Assembly (NCBI GenBank): GCA_965223755.1
Contig: CBDCXF010000002.1
Coordinates: forward strand, 1,364,001 to 1,428,000
DNA length: 64,000 bases
DNA from: CBDCXF01 sp965223755
GTDB lineage: Bacteria; Acidobacteriota; Thermoanaerobaculia; Multivoradales; JAHEKO01
Direction: 5' to 3'
Shown one piece after another: positions 50,973 through 62,932 of the stretch (the stretch's first letter is position 1; each line of letters opens with the position of its first letter). The position numbers and the translations under genes are program-made. The notes beneath the pieces were generated by a model. It was given only the letters and a program-made list of their open reading frames with translations. It was not told the origin of the DNA and searched no databases.

Positions 50973-51062
50973 CTTAGAGCGACGTAAACGTAGCGCGATG
51001 TAGACCACCGGGGCGCGGCAAAAAACTGCCGCGCCCTTTTTCTTCTCGTCTTCTCTCCGGTC

Positions 51063-51422
51063 ATGGCCAAACAGAGCAACCTCGCCGAGGTCAACCTGCT
51101 AGACCTCACACCCAAAAGGTTGGTCGAGTGGACCGAAGAAAACGACGTCGTCGTGCTGCAGCGACCGCAGTTGCCAAAGCCCTGGCGAACTCCTTTCAAG
51201 TGGTTCTCAGCGGTGCAAGCGCCCAAGCGACTCCGTCTTGACGATATTGGGACCTCGATATGGAAGGCGCTCGACGGGAGACGCACAGTAGGAGAAGTCG
51301 CCGGATTGTTGGAAACCGAATTCGGCGCTCGCGTCGACCCGGTGGAAGAACGCTTGGCGACCATGATCCGTACGCTGCATCGTGAGAGATACCTGAACTA
51401 CGAGGGGATCGAGAAAGACTAG
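51063..51422 (+). CDS. PqqD-like protein (RiPP recognition element fold)
   Basis: A 119-aa PqqD-family protein. The winged-helix core is RLDDIGTSIWKALDGRRTVGE, VAGLLETEFGARVDPVEERL, ATMIRTLHRERYLNYE, matching the PqqD/RRE fold used to hold precursor peptides. The N-terminal 55 residues (VEWTEENDVVVLQRPQLPKP) add a beta-rich segment. No pqq genes, radical SAM maturase or precursor peptide lies nearby, so it is an orphan. Such orphans are common in Acidobacteriota; role unknown. Starts with ATG 51063, 90 bases after the OPT gene. Confidence 0.85.
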   Translation: MAKQSNLAEVNLLDLTPKRLVEWTEENDVVVLQRPQLPKPWRTPFKWFSAVQAPKRLRLDDIGTSIWKALDGRRTVGEVAGLLETEFGARVDPVEERLATMIRTLHRERYLNYEGIEKD

Positions 51423-51623
51423 ATCTTCCCCGGAACGAGACTGGCTGCTTGCCACGGTGGTAAAGTTTGGCCCGCGCCTCGTGGGAGATGCCAATTCCAA
51501 CGTGACTCAGGGCATCCAGCCTCAAACGCGGCGAGATAATCAATTGACACAACACGGTATGCGCCCGCCCCGAATGTGGGGGCATTCATTCTGATGCGGC
51601 GCAACACAAACAAGGAACAAACA

Positions 51624-52400
51624 GTGAACGACGAACGAAAAATCGCGGTGTTTTGCGACTTCGAAAATATTGCGCTTGGAGTCCGTGACTCCAAGATTCA
51701 GAAATTTGACATCGGTCTGGTCTTCGAGCGGTTGCTCGAAAAGGGCAAGATCATCGTCAAGAAGGCCTATTGCGACTGGGAGCGCTACAACTCCTACAAA
51801 AAGGGCATTCACGAAGCGGCGATGGAAATGATCGACATCCCCCAGAAGTACTACTCGGGGAAAAACAGCGCCGACATCAAGATGGTGGTCGACGCCATGG
51901 ACCTTTGCTACTCCAAAGAGCACCTCGACACCTTCGTGGTGATGTCGGGCGACAGCGACTTCTCGCCGCTGGTGTCGAAACTCAAGGAGAACAACAAGTA
52001 CGTCATCGGCGTCGGCGTCAAGGACGCGACCTCCAAGCTGCTGGTCGACAATTGCGATGAGTTCATCTACTACGAAGACATCTGGCGCCAAACCCAGTCG
52101 AAGAAGAAGCGGCGTAGCCGCCGTAAGAAGTCGGCTGACAAATCGACGCCGCAAAGCGCGGAGGCGTTCGACATGATGCTGGATTCAATCCAAGCGCTGA
52201 TGCGTGAGAACAAGGATGTGCTGTGGGGCTCGATGATCAAGCAGACCATGCAGCGCAAACACCCGTCCTTCAACGAGGGCTACTATGGCTACTCGACCTT
52301 CTCGGAATTGCTCGAAGACGCGCAGAAGCAAGGTGTCATCAAGCTGGAGAAGGACAAGCGCTCGGGAACCTATGTGGTGACCGAGTACGCGGTCGAATAA
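51624..52400 (+). CDS. NYN-domain nuclease-like protein with OST-HTH/LOTUS tail
   Basis: A 258-aa protein. The NYN (PIN-like) domain covers about residues 5-155: IAVFCDFENIALGV, KKAYCDWERYNSYKKG, SADIKMVVDAMDLCYSKEHL, TFVVMSGDSDFSPLVSKLKE, with Asp residues for metal-dependent RNA cleavage. A basic linker (KKKRRSRRKKS) joins a C-terminal OST-HTH/LOTUS domain (SMIKQTMQRKHPSFNEGYYG, FSELLEDAQKQGVIKL). Family knowledge suggests RNA binding or decay (LabA/DUF88). GTG 51624 is chosen because AAGGA lies 7 bases upstream; an ATG at 51594 is the alternative. Confidence 0.9.
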   Translation: MNDERKIAVFCDFENIALGVRDSKIQKFDIGLVFERLLEKGKIIVKKAYCDWERYNSYKKGIHEAAMEMIDIPQKYYSGKNSADIKMVVDAMDLCYSKEHLDTFVVMSGDSDFSPLVSKLKENNKYVIGVGVKDATSKLLVDNCDEFIYYEDIWRQTQSKKKRRSRRKKSADKSTPQSAEAFDMMLDSIQALMRENKDVLWGSMIKQTMQRKHPSFNEGYYGYSTFSELLEDAQKQGVIKLEKDKRSGTYVVTEYAVE

Positions 52401-52524
52401 CTCTCCAGCTTGACCGATCGAACGTGATGGTTGAGGGGGGCGCTGAAGTCGGATCTTCCCTCGCTTTACGAGAGTACAACTGACGGCGTGATACGGTCGT
52501 TCGTTCACATATCGGGGAGCGGGC

Positions 52525-53115
52525 ATGGCCAAGCGCTGGAAAAAAGACGAAATTACTTATCTCAAACGGTACGCGACACAGCGTACTTTGGAGGAGCTTG
52601 CCGAGCGGTTTAAGACCGATACGGAGGCAGTTGATGAACAGTTAAGGGGCCTGGGCCTCGCTGCCAAAGGCAGTGACCGAGCTCGCTACGCCGAAGATCC
52701 GGCGGTCGCAGACTTCCAGAATGCGATTGAGTTTCTCCACAAGGGCAACGAGAAGAAGGCCAAAGAGCTTTTTGAAAAAGCGGCGCTGAGTTCGCTGCCG
52801 GAGGTTGTATCCAAGGCACGCTTGTACTTGCGCCGTTTGCAGGACGCTGAGGTCTCGCCATCCGATATTCAGGATCCCTATTTACGTGCCGTCTATGAGA
52901 AGAATTCCGGCGATTTGGACGCCGCCCTTGCGCTAGCTAAGTGGGGTGGGCGTTGGGACGAGGACTCTCGGTTCGCCTACCTGGCGGCGACGATTTTGGC
53001 CGCGCAGGGCGAGGCCGACGAAGCCCGCGAGCGGCTGAGTGTGGCAATCGAGTTGGCCCCCGAACTCGAAGGCCAGGCTGCCTACGAACCCGAACTCGCC
53101 GACCTGGTCGAGTAG
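52525..53115 (+). CDS. Helical repeat protein with HTH-like N-terminus
   Basis: A 196-aa protein. Residues 1-45 (KDEITYLKRYATQRTLEELA, ERFKTDTEAVDEQLRGLGL) look like a Myb/SANT- or HTH-type DNA-binding segment. The rest is TPR-like: IEFLHKGNEKKAKELFEKAA, YEKNSGDLDAALALAKW, AATILAAQGEADEARERLSV. Cytoplasmic. No family name is recognised. Preceded by the NYN gene and followed 47 bases later by yvcK; it might be transcribed with them. Confidence 0.7.
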   Translation: MAKRWKKDEITYLKRYATQRTLEELAERFKTDTEAVDEQLRGLGLAAKGSDRARYAEDPAVADFQNAIEFLHKGNEKKAKELFEKAALSSLPEVVSKARLYLRRLQDAEVSPSDIQDPYLRAVYEKNSGDLDAALALAKWGGRWDEDSRFAYLAATILAAQGEADEARERLSVAIELAPELEGQAAYEPELADLVE

Positions 53116-53162
53116 CTTTCTCGTATTCTTAGTTCCAGGTCGCCACGCGCGACCGTATTTTC

Positions 53163-54176
53163 ATGACTGTCGACAGTTCGCAGCGAGGTTCCGGTCCGTC
53201 TGGGTCTGGGCCATCCACGTCGGGCGCCCGCGTCGTCGCAATTGGTGGAGGTAGCGGCCTCTCAGTGGTGTTGCGTGGCCTCAAGAGTTACGTCGGCGCC
53301 GAGATCTCTGATTTGGCTGCGGTCGTCACCGTTTCAGACGATGGCGGCTCTTCCGGCCGGTTGCGGCGGGATTTGGGAGTTCTGCCCCCCGGGGACCTAC
53401 GCAACTGCATTGTGGCTCTGGCTGATGACGAGGCGCTGCTTTCGAAGTTGTTTCAATATCGCTTCCCCGGCGACGAAGAGGGACTGGGCGGCCACTCTTT
53501 CGGCAATTTGTTCTTGACCGCGCTGACGGGGGTTACCGGTGACTTTGCCCACGCCGTGAATACCGCCGAGGCCATTTTGTCGAGTCGCGGCCGCATCATC
53601 CCGGCGACCCTTGAAAACGTGCATCTGCGCGGTGTCGGCCGGTCGGGTCAGGTTTACGAAGGGGAAAGTGCGGTGGGGGCTTCGGCAGAGCCGCTGGAGG
53701 AAATCGCCATGGTGCCTCCCAATGTCGCGGCCTACCGACCTGCCGTCGAGGCGATCGAAAATGCCGACTTGGTCGTTCTCGGGCCTGGGTCGTTGTATAC
53801 CTCGGTAATCGCAAATCTACTCATCCCCGGCATTCGGCAAGCGGTTCGAGACGCTGCTGGACGGGTGGTGGTACCGCTCAATCTGATGACCCAGCCAGGT
53901 GAGACCGACGATCTCGACGGGCTGCATCATCTGCGCAAAGTGGTCGAGACGGTCGGCTCTGGAGTGGTGGCGACGGTGCTGACTTCCGGCGAGGCACCGC
54001 GCGAAGACCAATTGCGTTCGTATACTGCGCTGGGAGCGGCTCCGGTGCGCCTGGAGGCGGAGGATGTGGAGGCGTTGGGTGCCTCGCTATTGCCACGAGA
54101 TCTCCTCGACGAAGGGGATCTCATCCGCCACCATCCCGGCAAGCTGGGGCGCGCCTTGGTCGACCTGCTTAGCTAA
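53163..54176 (+). CDS. yvcK: YvcK/CofD-like protein (GlmR), cell-wall precursor regulator
   Basis: A 337-aa protein of the YvcK family. VVAIGGGSGLSVVLRGLKSY, AAVVTVSDDGGSSGRLRRDL, GVLPPGDLRNCIVALAD, HSFGNLFLTALTGVTGDF and VVLGPGSLYTSVIANLLIPG are all hallmark motifs that bind nucleotide sugars. In Bacillus subtilis YvcK (GlmR) binds UDP-GlcNAc and stimulates GlmS (established knowledge). Here it stands directly upstream of glmU and glmS, which supports the same function. Short Ser/Gly-rich N-terminal extension before the fold. Confidence 0.93.
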   Translation: MTVDSSQRGSGPSGSGPSTSGARVVAIGGGSGLSVVLRGLKSYVGAEISDLAAVVTVSDDGGSSGRLRRDLGVLPPGDLRNCIVALADDEALLSKLFQYRFPGDEEGLGGHSFGNLFLTALTGVTGDFAHAVNTAEAILSSRGRIIPATLENVHLRGVGRSGQVYEGESAVGASAEPLEEIAMVPPNVAAYRPAVEAIENADLVVLGPGSLYTSVIANLLIPGIRQAVRDAAGRVVVPLNLMTQPGETDDLDGLHHLRKVVETVGSGVVATVLTSGEAPREDQLRSYTALGAAPVRLEAEDVEALGASLLPRDLLDEGDLIRHHPGKLGRALVDLLS

Positions 54177-54209
54177 AGAGCCAGTGAACAAGAGCCAGTG
54201 AATTCGAGA

Positions 54210-55624
54210 ATGAACGCGACCAGTCAAGCTACCGCAGTTGTGCTCGCCGCCGGCAAGGGCACCCGCATGCGTTCGGCACGGCCCAAAGTGCTGCACGAAG
54301 TGGCGGGATGGCCGATGCTGACTCACGTCTTGAGATCCGCTGTGAGTGCCGGGTGCCGACGTGCCATCGTCATCGTCGGACACGGCTCCGGGGACGTAAA
54401 AGGCGCCGCCAAATCGTTTGCTCCCAAAGACTTACAGCTCGATTGGGCGCTCCAAGCCGAGCAGTTGGGAACCGGCCACGCGGTGCAGCAGATCCGCGAC
54501 CTGGTCACCGATGACGAGCGACTCCTGATCTTGTCCGGGGACGCTCCGCTGATCGCCGCCGCCAGCCTGAGAAAACTGCTGGAGGCGCCGGTTGGGGCGC
54601 TTGCTGCCGCGCGCGTGGCTGACCCTGGAAGCCTGGGGCGCGTTTTTCGTCGCCCCGACGGCAGCTTGCAGGCGATCGTCGAAGCTGCGGACGCGAATTC
54701 AGAGCAACTGCAAGTGGATCTCGTCAACGCCGGGTTTTATGCGCTCCCGGCGGGACCGTTACTGCACCAGCTCGCCAACCTCGACGCCGACAACAGCCAG
54801 GGTGAGATCTATCTCACCGACGCGGTCGTGGCCCTGGCCGCCGACGATCGTATCGAGGTCGTCGTTCTCGACGATTCGAGCGAGGCATGGGGAATTAACG
54901 ACCGGGCCGATCTCGCCAAGGTCGACCGGAGGTGGATGGAGCGCCATCTTGACGAACTCATGGCAGCGGGCGTCACCATCTACGACCCAGCATCGGTGCG
55001 CGTCGAGGCTGGAGTTGAAATTGGGGCCGACACCGTACTGCATAGCGGTGTGGTGCTGCGTGGATCGTCTCGGATCGGTTCTGGATGCGAGGTCGATGTC
55101 GGTTGTGTTGTGCAGGACAGCGAACTGCACGACGGCGCAATGCTCGGCGCCTACACCTGGGCTGAGGGTGCGACCTTGCACGAATCGGCGCACGCTGGAC
55201 CTTTCGCTCGTTTGCGTCCTGGCGCAGTCTTGGGACCGGGTGCCAAGGTCGGAAACTTCGTCGAGATCAAGAACTCGAACCTGGCCGCCGGGGTGAAGGC
55301 CGGGCATTTGGCCTATCTCGGCGACGCGGAAATCGGCGAGAACGCCAATATTGGAGCCGGCACCATTACTTGCAACTACGATGGGGTCAAGAAGTCAAAA
55401 ACGGTGATTGGCGAAGGCGCCTTCATCGGCAGCGACAGCATGCTCGTAGCTCCGGTGACGGTGGGAGACCGGGCCACCACCGGCGCCGGTTCGGTGATCA
55501 CCAGTGATGTGCCGGACGATGCTTTGGCGGTAGAGCGTTCGCAGCAGCGCAACATCAAAAACTGGACGGGCCGCAAAAGTCGTGGACGAAAAGCTAAGCA
55601 ACGCAACCAGGAGAAAAAAGACTG

Positions 55625-55625
<1 letters not shown>
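54210..55625 (+). CDS. glmU: Bifunctional UDP-GlcNAc pyrophosphorylase / GlcN-1-P acetyltransferase
   Basis: A 471-aa GlmU. The uridyltransferase half (1-235) has VVLAAGKGTRMRSARPKVLH, HVLRSAVSAGCR, LQAEQLGTGHAV and GEIYLTDAVVALA. The acetyltransferase half is a left-handed beta helix (GVEIGADTVLHSGVVLRG, GPFARLRPGAVLGPGAK, EIGENANIGAGTITCNYDG) with a basic tail (RKSRGRKAKQRN). It makes UDP-GlcNAc in the cytoplasm. ATG 54210 is preferred; GTG 54198 lies in a short tandem duplication (AGAGCCAGTGAA). The stop TGA shares its last A with the glmS ATG. Confidence 0.96.
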
Positions 55626-57442
<1,817 letters not shown>

Positions 57443-57783
57443 AGCAGGGCGCTTGAACGCACTGTTTCATCGTAGGGGCAGGGCTTGTCCCTGCCCGATC
57501 TACACACACCATGATTCCGATTGGAGAAACGGGCGCCCGTAAAGGGCGCCCCTACATTGCGATTCCAGCGCAGAGGCCGAAGGCCGAGTCGAGGGATCTG
57601 GGTGGTCGCTTCACCTTGACCTTTGAGTCATCCTGAGCGCAGCCGCGAAGCGGCGGAGTCGAAGGATCTGATGAGCTATCCACAGATCGTGTCATCTGCC
57701 GCGGTCGCCGGGCAGCGCAGGACTCACTCCCCAGATTTCTCGACTCGAGCTACGCTCTCGCTCGAAATGACGAGTGGACCACA
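57443..57783. repeat. Gene-free spacer with dispersed hairpin repeats
   Basis: GTAGGGGCAGGG...CCCTGCCC (about 57474-57499) and GGGCGCCC-GTAA-AGGGCGCCCC (about 57529-57553) are widely dispersed hairpin-type repeats. The GAGTCGAAGGATCTG family occurs at 57625-57672. No gene is seen; glmS terminator function may be served by the hairpins. Confidence 0.7.
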
Positions 57784-58812
<1,029 letters not shown>

Positions 58813-58833
58813 GCGACTGTAGACTCAGCGGCA

Positions 58834-61215
58834 ATGTTGCAAAGCACCAGACCCATCACAGTCTTGTTGGCCTGCTTGATCGTCAGCGGTTGTGGCGCCA
58901 GGGGACCTGCGATCGAGGACACCGGCACCCGGGCAGTTCTCATCGGCATCGACTCCGGCGATTGGAAAATGATCGAGGCCATCGCCGCGGACGGTGGCAT
59001 GCCCAACCTCATGCGCTTGCGCGGGCAGGGGGTCTGGGGGCCGCTTGAGACCTTAAACGACATCCCCTTGTCGCCGGTCATTTGGACCAGCATTGCCACT
59101 GGCAAGACGGCGGCCAAGCACGGCATCTCATGGTTCATGGTTGACCGACCGGACGGCACCCGGGTCCCGGTGCGCAGCCACAATCGCAAGGTCAAGGCGA
59201 TCTGGAACATCCTTGCCGAAGGCAAGCGCAAGCCCAACATGCTGGGTTGGTGGGCGACCTATCCGGCAGAGGAGGTGGGTCGAGGCGTCCTAGTCTCCGA
59301 CGGCTTGGGTTTTCATGGTTTTGGGTCCACCGCCCGGGGCGGCTCGGATGAGGACAAGATCTATCCAGCGGACCGCTTCGACGACTTTGATTCCTTGGTG
59401 CCGCCGCTGCAACAGATCCCGTACTCATTCGCGTCGCGTTTCATCCAGTTGAGCGAGGAGGAGTACCAGGCGGAGATGTTTACCCCGGGCCGCTTCCCAG
59501 AGCCCAACCCCTTCAACCCGATCCATCTCTTCCAGCAGTACGCCGCCACCGCGCAGGGTTATACGGCGATTGCCGAGCAACTCCTCGATGAAGACAACTT
59601 CGACCTCTTCGGGGTCTACTACGAACAGGTCGACAGTTTCTCGCACCTGTTCATGAAGTACGACCCGCCCAAGCTGGAGTGGGTGGAAGAGGTGGCCTAC
59701 GAACGCTACAAGGACGTAGTGCGCGAGTGGTACCGCTACCAGGACGAGCTGCTGGGTCGCTTACTAGCCGAGATCGATTTGGAGACGACAGCGGTGTTCA
59801 TCGTCTCGGACCACGGGTTCAAGAGCGGCGAGCGGCGGATCCGCAGCGAACAAACGTTGGACGTTAAGCGCGCCCACCTCGACCATGAGCAACACGGGAT
59901 CTATGTGGCGGCTGGGCCACACATCCGCCCCGGTGGACGCGTCGCCGGCGCCTCGGTTATGGATGTGACCCCAACCTTGCTCCACTACCTGGGCTTTCCG
60001 GTAGCCAAGGACATGGATGGAAAAGTGCTCGAAGGCTCGTTCTTGCCCGATTTCATGGAAGAGCACCCAATCCGTTACATCGCCACCTACGAGGACGAGA
60101 AAGAAGAGAAGGACAAGGTCGAGGAGGACTACGACGCCGAGGCTTCGGCAGCCAACGAGCGCGCTCTGCGAGCGCTTGGCTATCTGGATGGGGGGGGCGC
60201 TTCGGAAACCGAAGTCGTGGCGCCTGAAGGCGAATCCTCGCCTGAGATCCACAACAACATGGGACGCATTCACCTGCGCAATGGCGACATTTCCGAGGCA
60301 CGGGTAGAGTTTCGCAAGGCCTTGGCGCTCGACGACCGCAATGCAGATGCTCTCTTGAACCTGGCGGGGATCGAAAGGGCCGAAGGCCGCCTCGCCGACG
60401 CCGAGAGGCTGGTCAAGCGGGCGCTACAGGTGGATCCGTTTTCCATCGGTGCGTTGGCGCAGCTCGCCGAAATCGCTCGCGATCAAGGGAATCTGCCGGA
60501 GGCAGTGCGCCTGTTCGAGGAAGCCCTGGCAATCGACGACTCGTTGCCGTTCCTGCACCAGGGCTACGGCGATGTACTGCAGCGGGCTGGGCGCTTTGTC
60601 GAGGCCGAGGAAGCGTTCAAGCTGGTCCTGCAACTCGATCCAGACTCGTTCAAGGCGCACTACAACTTGGGAGTCACCTACGGCAATCAAGGCAAGATCG
60701 ACGAAGCCGTGGCGGAATACGAAAAAGCTTTGGAGATGGCTCCCGAGCACCCCGAAGCGTCGTTGGTTCACAACAACCTGGGAGCCATCGCCCTCGACCG
60801 CGGTGAACTGGACCGCGCCCAAGACCACTTCGAGAGCGCCGTTACTCGCGCCCCCCGCAACCTCGAATCACGCTACAACTTAGCGCTCATCTACATGGAT
60901 AACGGCGAGGTCGACAAAGCCATCGAAATGCTCGAAGGCGCCGCCCTCGTCGACCCCAACCACGAACTGGTCAACATTCGCCTCGGGATGGCCTACCTGG
61001 AGGCCAACCGTGGCGAAGATGCATTCCGCACCTTCACCTTGGTCAAACGCCTCTACCCCAACAATTGGATGGCTCCGATCGGCCTCGCAGTACTCCACGC
61101 CGCCAACGGACGTCCGGATCAGGCCAGGGGTCTGCTGGCCGAGGCGATTGAGATGGGTGGTGCGCAGGCCCTGCAGACAGCGCGTGGGTATCCGGTATTG
61201 GCGGAATTGCTATAG
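58834..61215 (+). CDS. Alkaline-phosphatase-type phosphodiesterase lipoprotein with TPR repeats
   Basis: A 793-aa lipoprotein: signal TVLLACLIVSGC with the lipobox Cys20. Residues 30-410 are a nucleotide-pyrophosphatase/phosphodiesterase domain: AVLIGIDSGDWKMIEAIAAD (metal Asp), LSPVIWTSIATGKTAAKHGI (Thr nucleophile), VYYEQVDSFSHLF, FIVSDHGFKSG, EQHGIYVAAG (metal His). An acidic linker leads to about eight TPRs from 455 (NNMGRIHLRNGDISEARVEF, HYNLGVTYGNQGKIDEAVAE). This domain pair is frequent in Acidobacteriota; substrates are unknown. Location: periplasmic face of a membrane. Confidence 0.92.
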   Translation: MLQSTRPITVLLACLIVSGCGARGPAIEDTGTRAVLIGIDSGDWKMIEAIAADGGMPNLMRLRGQGVWGPLETLNDIPLSPVIWTSIATGKTAAKHGISWFMVDRPDGTRVPVRSHNRKVKAIWNILAEGKRKPNMLGWWATYPAEEVGRGVLVSDGLGFHGFGSTARGGSDEDKIYPADRFDDFDSLVPPLQQIPYSFASRFIQLSEEEYQAEMFTPGRFPEPNPFNPIHLFQQYAATAQGYTAIAEQLLDEDNFDLFGVYYEQVDSFSHLFMKYDPPKLEWVEEVAYERYKDVVREWYRYQDELLGRLLAEIDLETTAVFIVSDHGFKSGERRIRSEQTLDVKRAHLDHEQHGIYVAAGPHIRPGGRVAGASVMDVTPTLLHYLGFPVAKDMDGKVLEGSFLPDFMEEHPIRYIATYEDEKEEKDKVEEDYDAEASAANERALRALGYLDGGGASETEVVAPEGESSPEIHNNMGRIHLRNGDISEARVEFRKALALDDRNADALLNLAGIERAEGRLADAERLVKRALQVDPFSIGALAQLAEIARDQGNLPEAVRLFEEALAIDDSLPFLHQGYGDVLQRAGRFVEAEEAFKLVLQLDPDSFKAHYNLGVTYGNQGKIDEAVAEYEKALEMAPEHPEASLVHNNLGAIALDRGELDRAQDHFESAVTRAPRNLESRYNLALIYMDNGEVDKAIEMLEGAALVDPNHELVNIRLGMAYLEANRGEDAFRTFTLVKRLYPNNWMAPIGLAVLHAANGRPDQARGLLAEAIEMGGAQALQTARGYPVLAELL

Positions 61216-61235
61216 GTGCGCCGAGCTACTCGGCG

Positions 61236-62066
61236 CTAGTGGTCGGCGATCCACTCGTTGATCTCGTTTTCCGAAAGCGAGCGAGCGAGGAACGACTCAA
61301 GGATTGATCGGTCTTTTTCGTCAAGGTCGGTTGCGAGGAGCGCTCTAGCTTCTTTTCGCAGAGGTTGTACCGCCTGCTGGTCGTACAGGTCAAAGGTCTG
61401 AAGAGCCGCCCAACGACCCAATCGATATTGCACCGGACTGTCAAGCGAGCCAAGACGGGACTCAGCTTCCTCTAAAGCTTCGATCAAGGCGCCGGAATCC
61501 ATATCGGAAAGATCAGATTGAATCTGATGATAGATCGCGGAGGTCGGTTGACTGAAAGGGATTTTGTCGATGTTGAAGGTCAAGGCAGGCAAGATGGTGC
61601 TCACTTCCTCCTTGACGCCAGCCATGGCAGCCACCTCTAGATCAACAGCCATCACTCCGAGCCGGAAGGACACATCTTCCTCTGGCATCACGCTGTTACC
61701 GCCGCGCAGTTCGCTCCAACCGCGGAAGGGCATCGCCTCACCTTCCGCGACCGCTTGGGCGACGTTCCTAACCAATTGCTGATCCCAGGATTGTCGCCCT
61801 TGAAACAAGCTGACCGCCAAGACAAGAGCCGCGGCGGCGGCGAGTGGGGCGGCTAACCTCCACGTCGTCGTGCTTCTGCTGTCGGCTTTTTTGGGGCCGG
61901 CTGCAGCCAGAACGCGGGTAGATTCGGCGATGATCTCCTGGCAGGGGATACAAGCCGCTAGGTGTTCTTCGACGGCAGCATGCTCGGCGGCGGAAGCGCT
62001 GCCGTCAATGTAAACAGCCAGATCCTCGGCATTCGGACAACTAGATGTATGCTGAATCCGACTCAT
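61236..62066 (-). CDS. Anti-sigma factor with ZAS zinc-binding domain
   Basis: A 276-aa membrane protein. The cytoplasmic N-terminus SCPNAEDLAVYIDGSASAAE, HAAVEEHLAACIPCQEI is a zf-HC2/ZAS motif (HxxxCxxC in HLAACIPCQ). One transmembrane helix follows (LAAPLAAAAALVLAVSLF, about 72-88). The rest is a helical periplasmic domain without a recognised family (EALEEAESRLGSLDSPVQYR). Its ATG overlaps the sigma factor's stop (ATGA), so it is coupled and should hold that sigma factor inactive until released. Confidence 0.86.
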   Translation of the reverse strand: MSRIQHTSSCPNAEDLAVYIDGSASAAEHAAVEEHLAACIPCQEIIAESTRVLAAAGPKKADSRSTTTWRLAAPLAAAAALVLAVSLFQGRQSWDQQLVRNVAQAVAEGEAMPFRGWSELRGGNSVMPEEDVSFRLGVMAVDLEVAAMAGVKEEVSTILPALTFNIDKIPFSQPTSAIYHQIQSDLSDMDSGALIEALEEAESRLGSLDSPVQYRLGRWAALQTFDLYDQQAVQPLRKEARALLATDLDEKDRSILESFLARSLSENEINEWIADH

Positions 62067-62932
62067 CCGCGGTCGCCAATTGTCTTCAGGGTTTGTGTGT
62101 TGGCGTCTTCTGAAAACGCGGCCAGGTCCAGGTCATTCGGGCAGCCCTTCCAGCCGACGACACTCCGGATATCAGATGGTTCGATGCCTTGCTCTTTCAT
62201 GGTTCTGCGGAGTCTGCGCATGCAACTCTCGAACCTCCGATAGAGCTTACGCCGGTCGATGCCCATCCCAGCAGCGATTTCGGTCACGGTCAGGCCGTGT
62301 GCGAAACGCTGCTGAACAAGTAGACGGTCGCTCACCTCCAATTCAGCCAATCCCACACCCAGGGCGGCTCGAATGCGTTCGAGACAAGCCTCCAGCTCGT
62401 GCTCAACAACGGTGCTGTCAGAGGTACTTTGGCTTGCGACTTCAACGACATCACCCAATCCCACCATGTGCCGGCCCTCGCGGACTGGCAATTGGAACAG
62501 GATTTTCTCCAGGTCAAGGGCTTTTTCTTCGGCGTCGGTGGCTTCACTGGCCAGGCTCTGAACGGCTTCTTTGGGACTCAATCCGTCACGGCTGATTTTT
62601 CGCTCGAGCTTAATCGCATCGGGCCCCAAGCGTTTGGCGGTTGCTGACGGTCGCCATCGCCCCCATATATGATCCAGGTAATCACGCAGGAGGTTCTGCA
62701 CCACTACGGTCAGATAAGTCCGCAATTGGCTGCGACCCTCGAACATCCGCACGCGGCGGTAATCGTCTTCGATGAAACGAATCTTGGCCCAAGATGCGAA
62801 ATCTTCGGACTCTTCGGGTCTAAGTGCTCGCTTGCGGCAACTGATTTCAATCAGTTGCTCGATTTCCGGGAGCCATTCCAAAAACTGGCGCTCCCAAAAA
62901 GGAATGTCTGACTGCTTGACAGCTTCTGACAA
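62063..62932 (-). CDS. Sigma-70-family factor paired with the ZAS anti-sigma
   Basis: A protein of about 290 aa. Region 2: DFASWAKIRFIEDDYRRVRM, FEGRSQLRTYLTVVVQNLLR, DYLDHIWGRWRPSATAKRLG. Region 4: VSDRLLVQQRFAHGLTVTEI, AAGMGIDRRKLYRRFESCMR. A long spacer lies between, as in the ECF-like group found with anti-sigma and TPR/CHAT proteins. No ATG fits; TTG 62930-62932 (LSEAVKQSDIPFWERQ) is the best start, with a -10 TATACT (62962-62967, minus) upstream. The open frame further up is antisense to the divergent gene. Confidence 0.85.
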   Translation of the reverse strand: MSEAVKQSDIPFWERQFLEWLPEIEQLIEISCRKRALRPEESEDFASWAKIRFIEDDYRRVRMFEGRSQLRTYLTVVVQNLLRDYLDHIWGRWRPSATAKRLGPDAIKLERKISRDGLSPKEAVQSLASEATDAEEKALDLEKILFQLPVREGRHMVGLGDVVEVASQSTSDSTVVEHELEACLERIRAALGVGLAELEVSDRLLVQQRFAHGLTVTEIAAGMGIDRRKLYRRFESCMRRLRRTMKEQGIEPSDIRSVVGWKGCPNDLDLAAFSEDANTQTLKTIGDRG

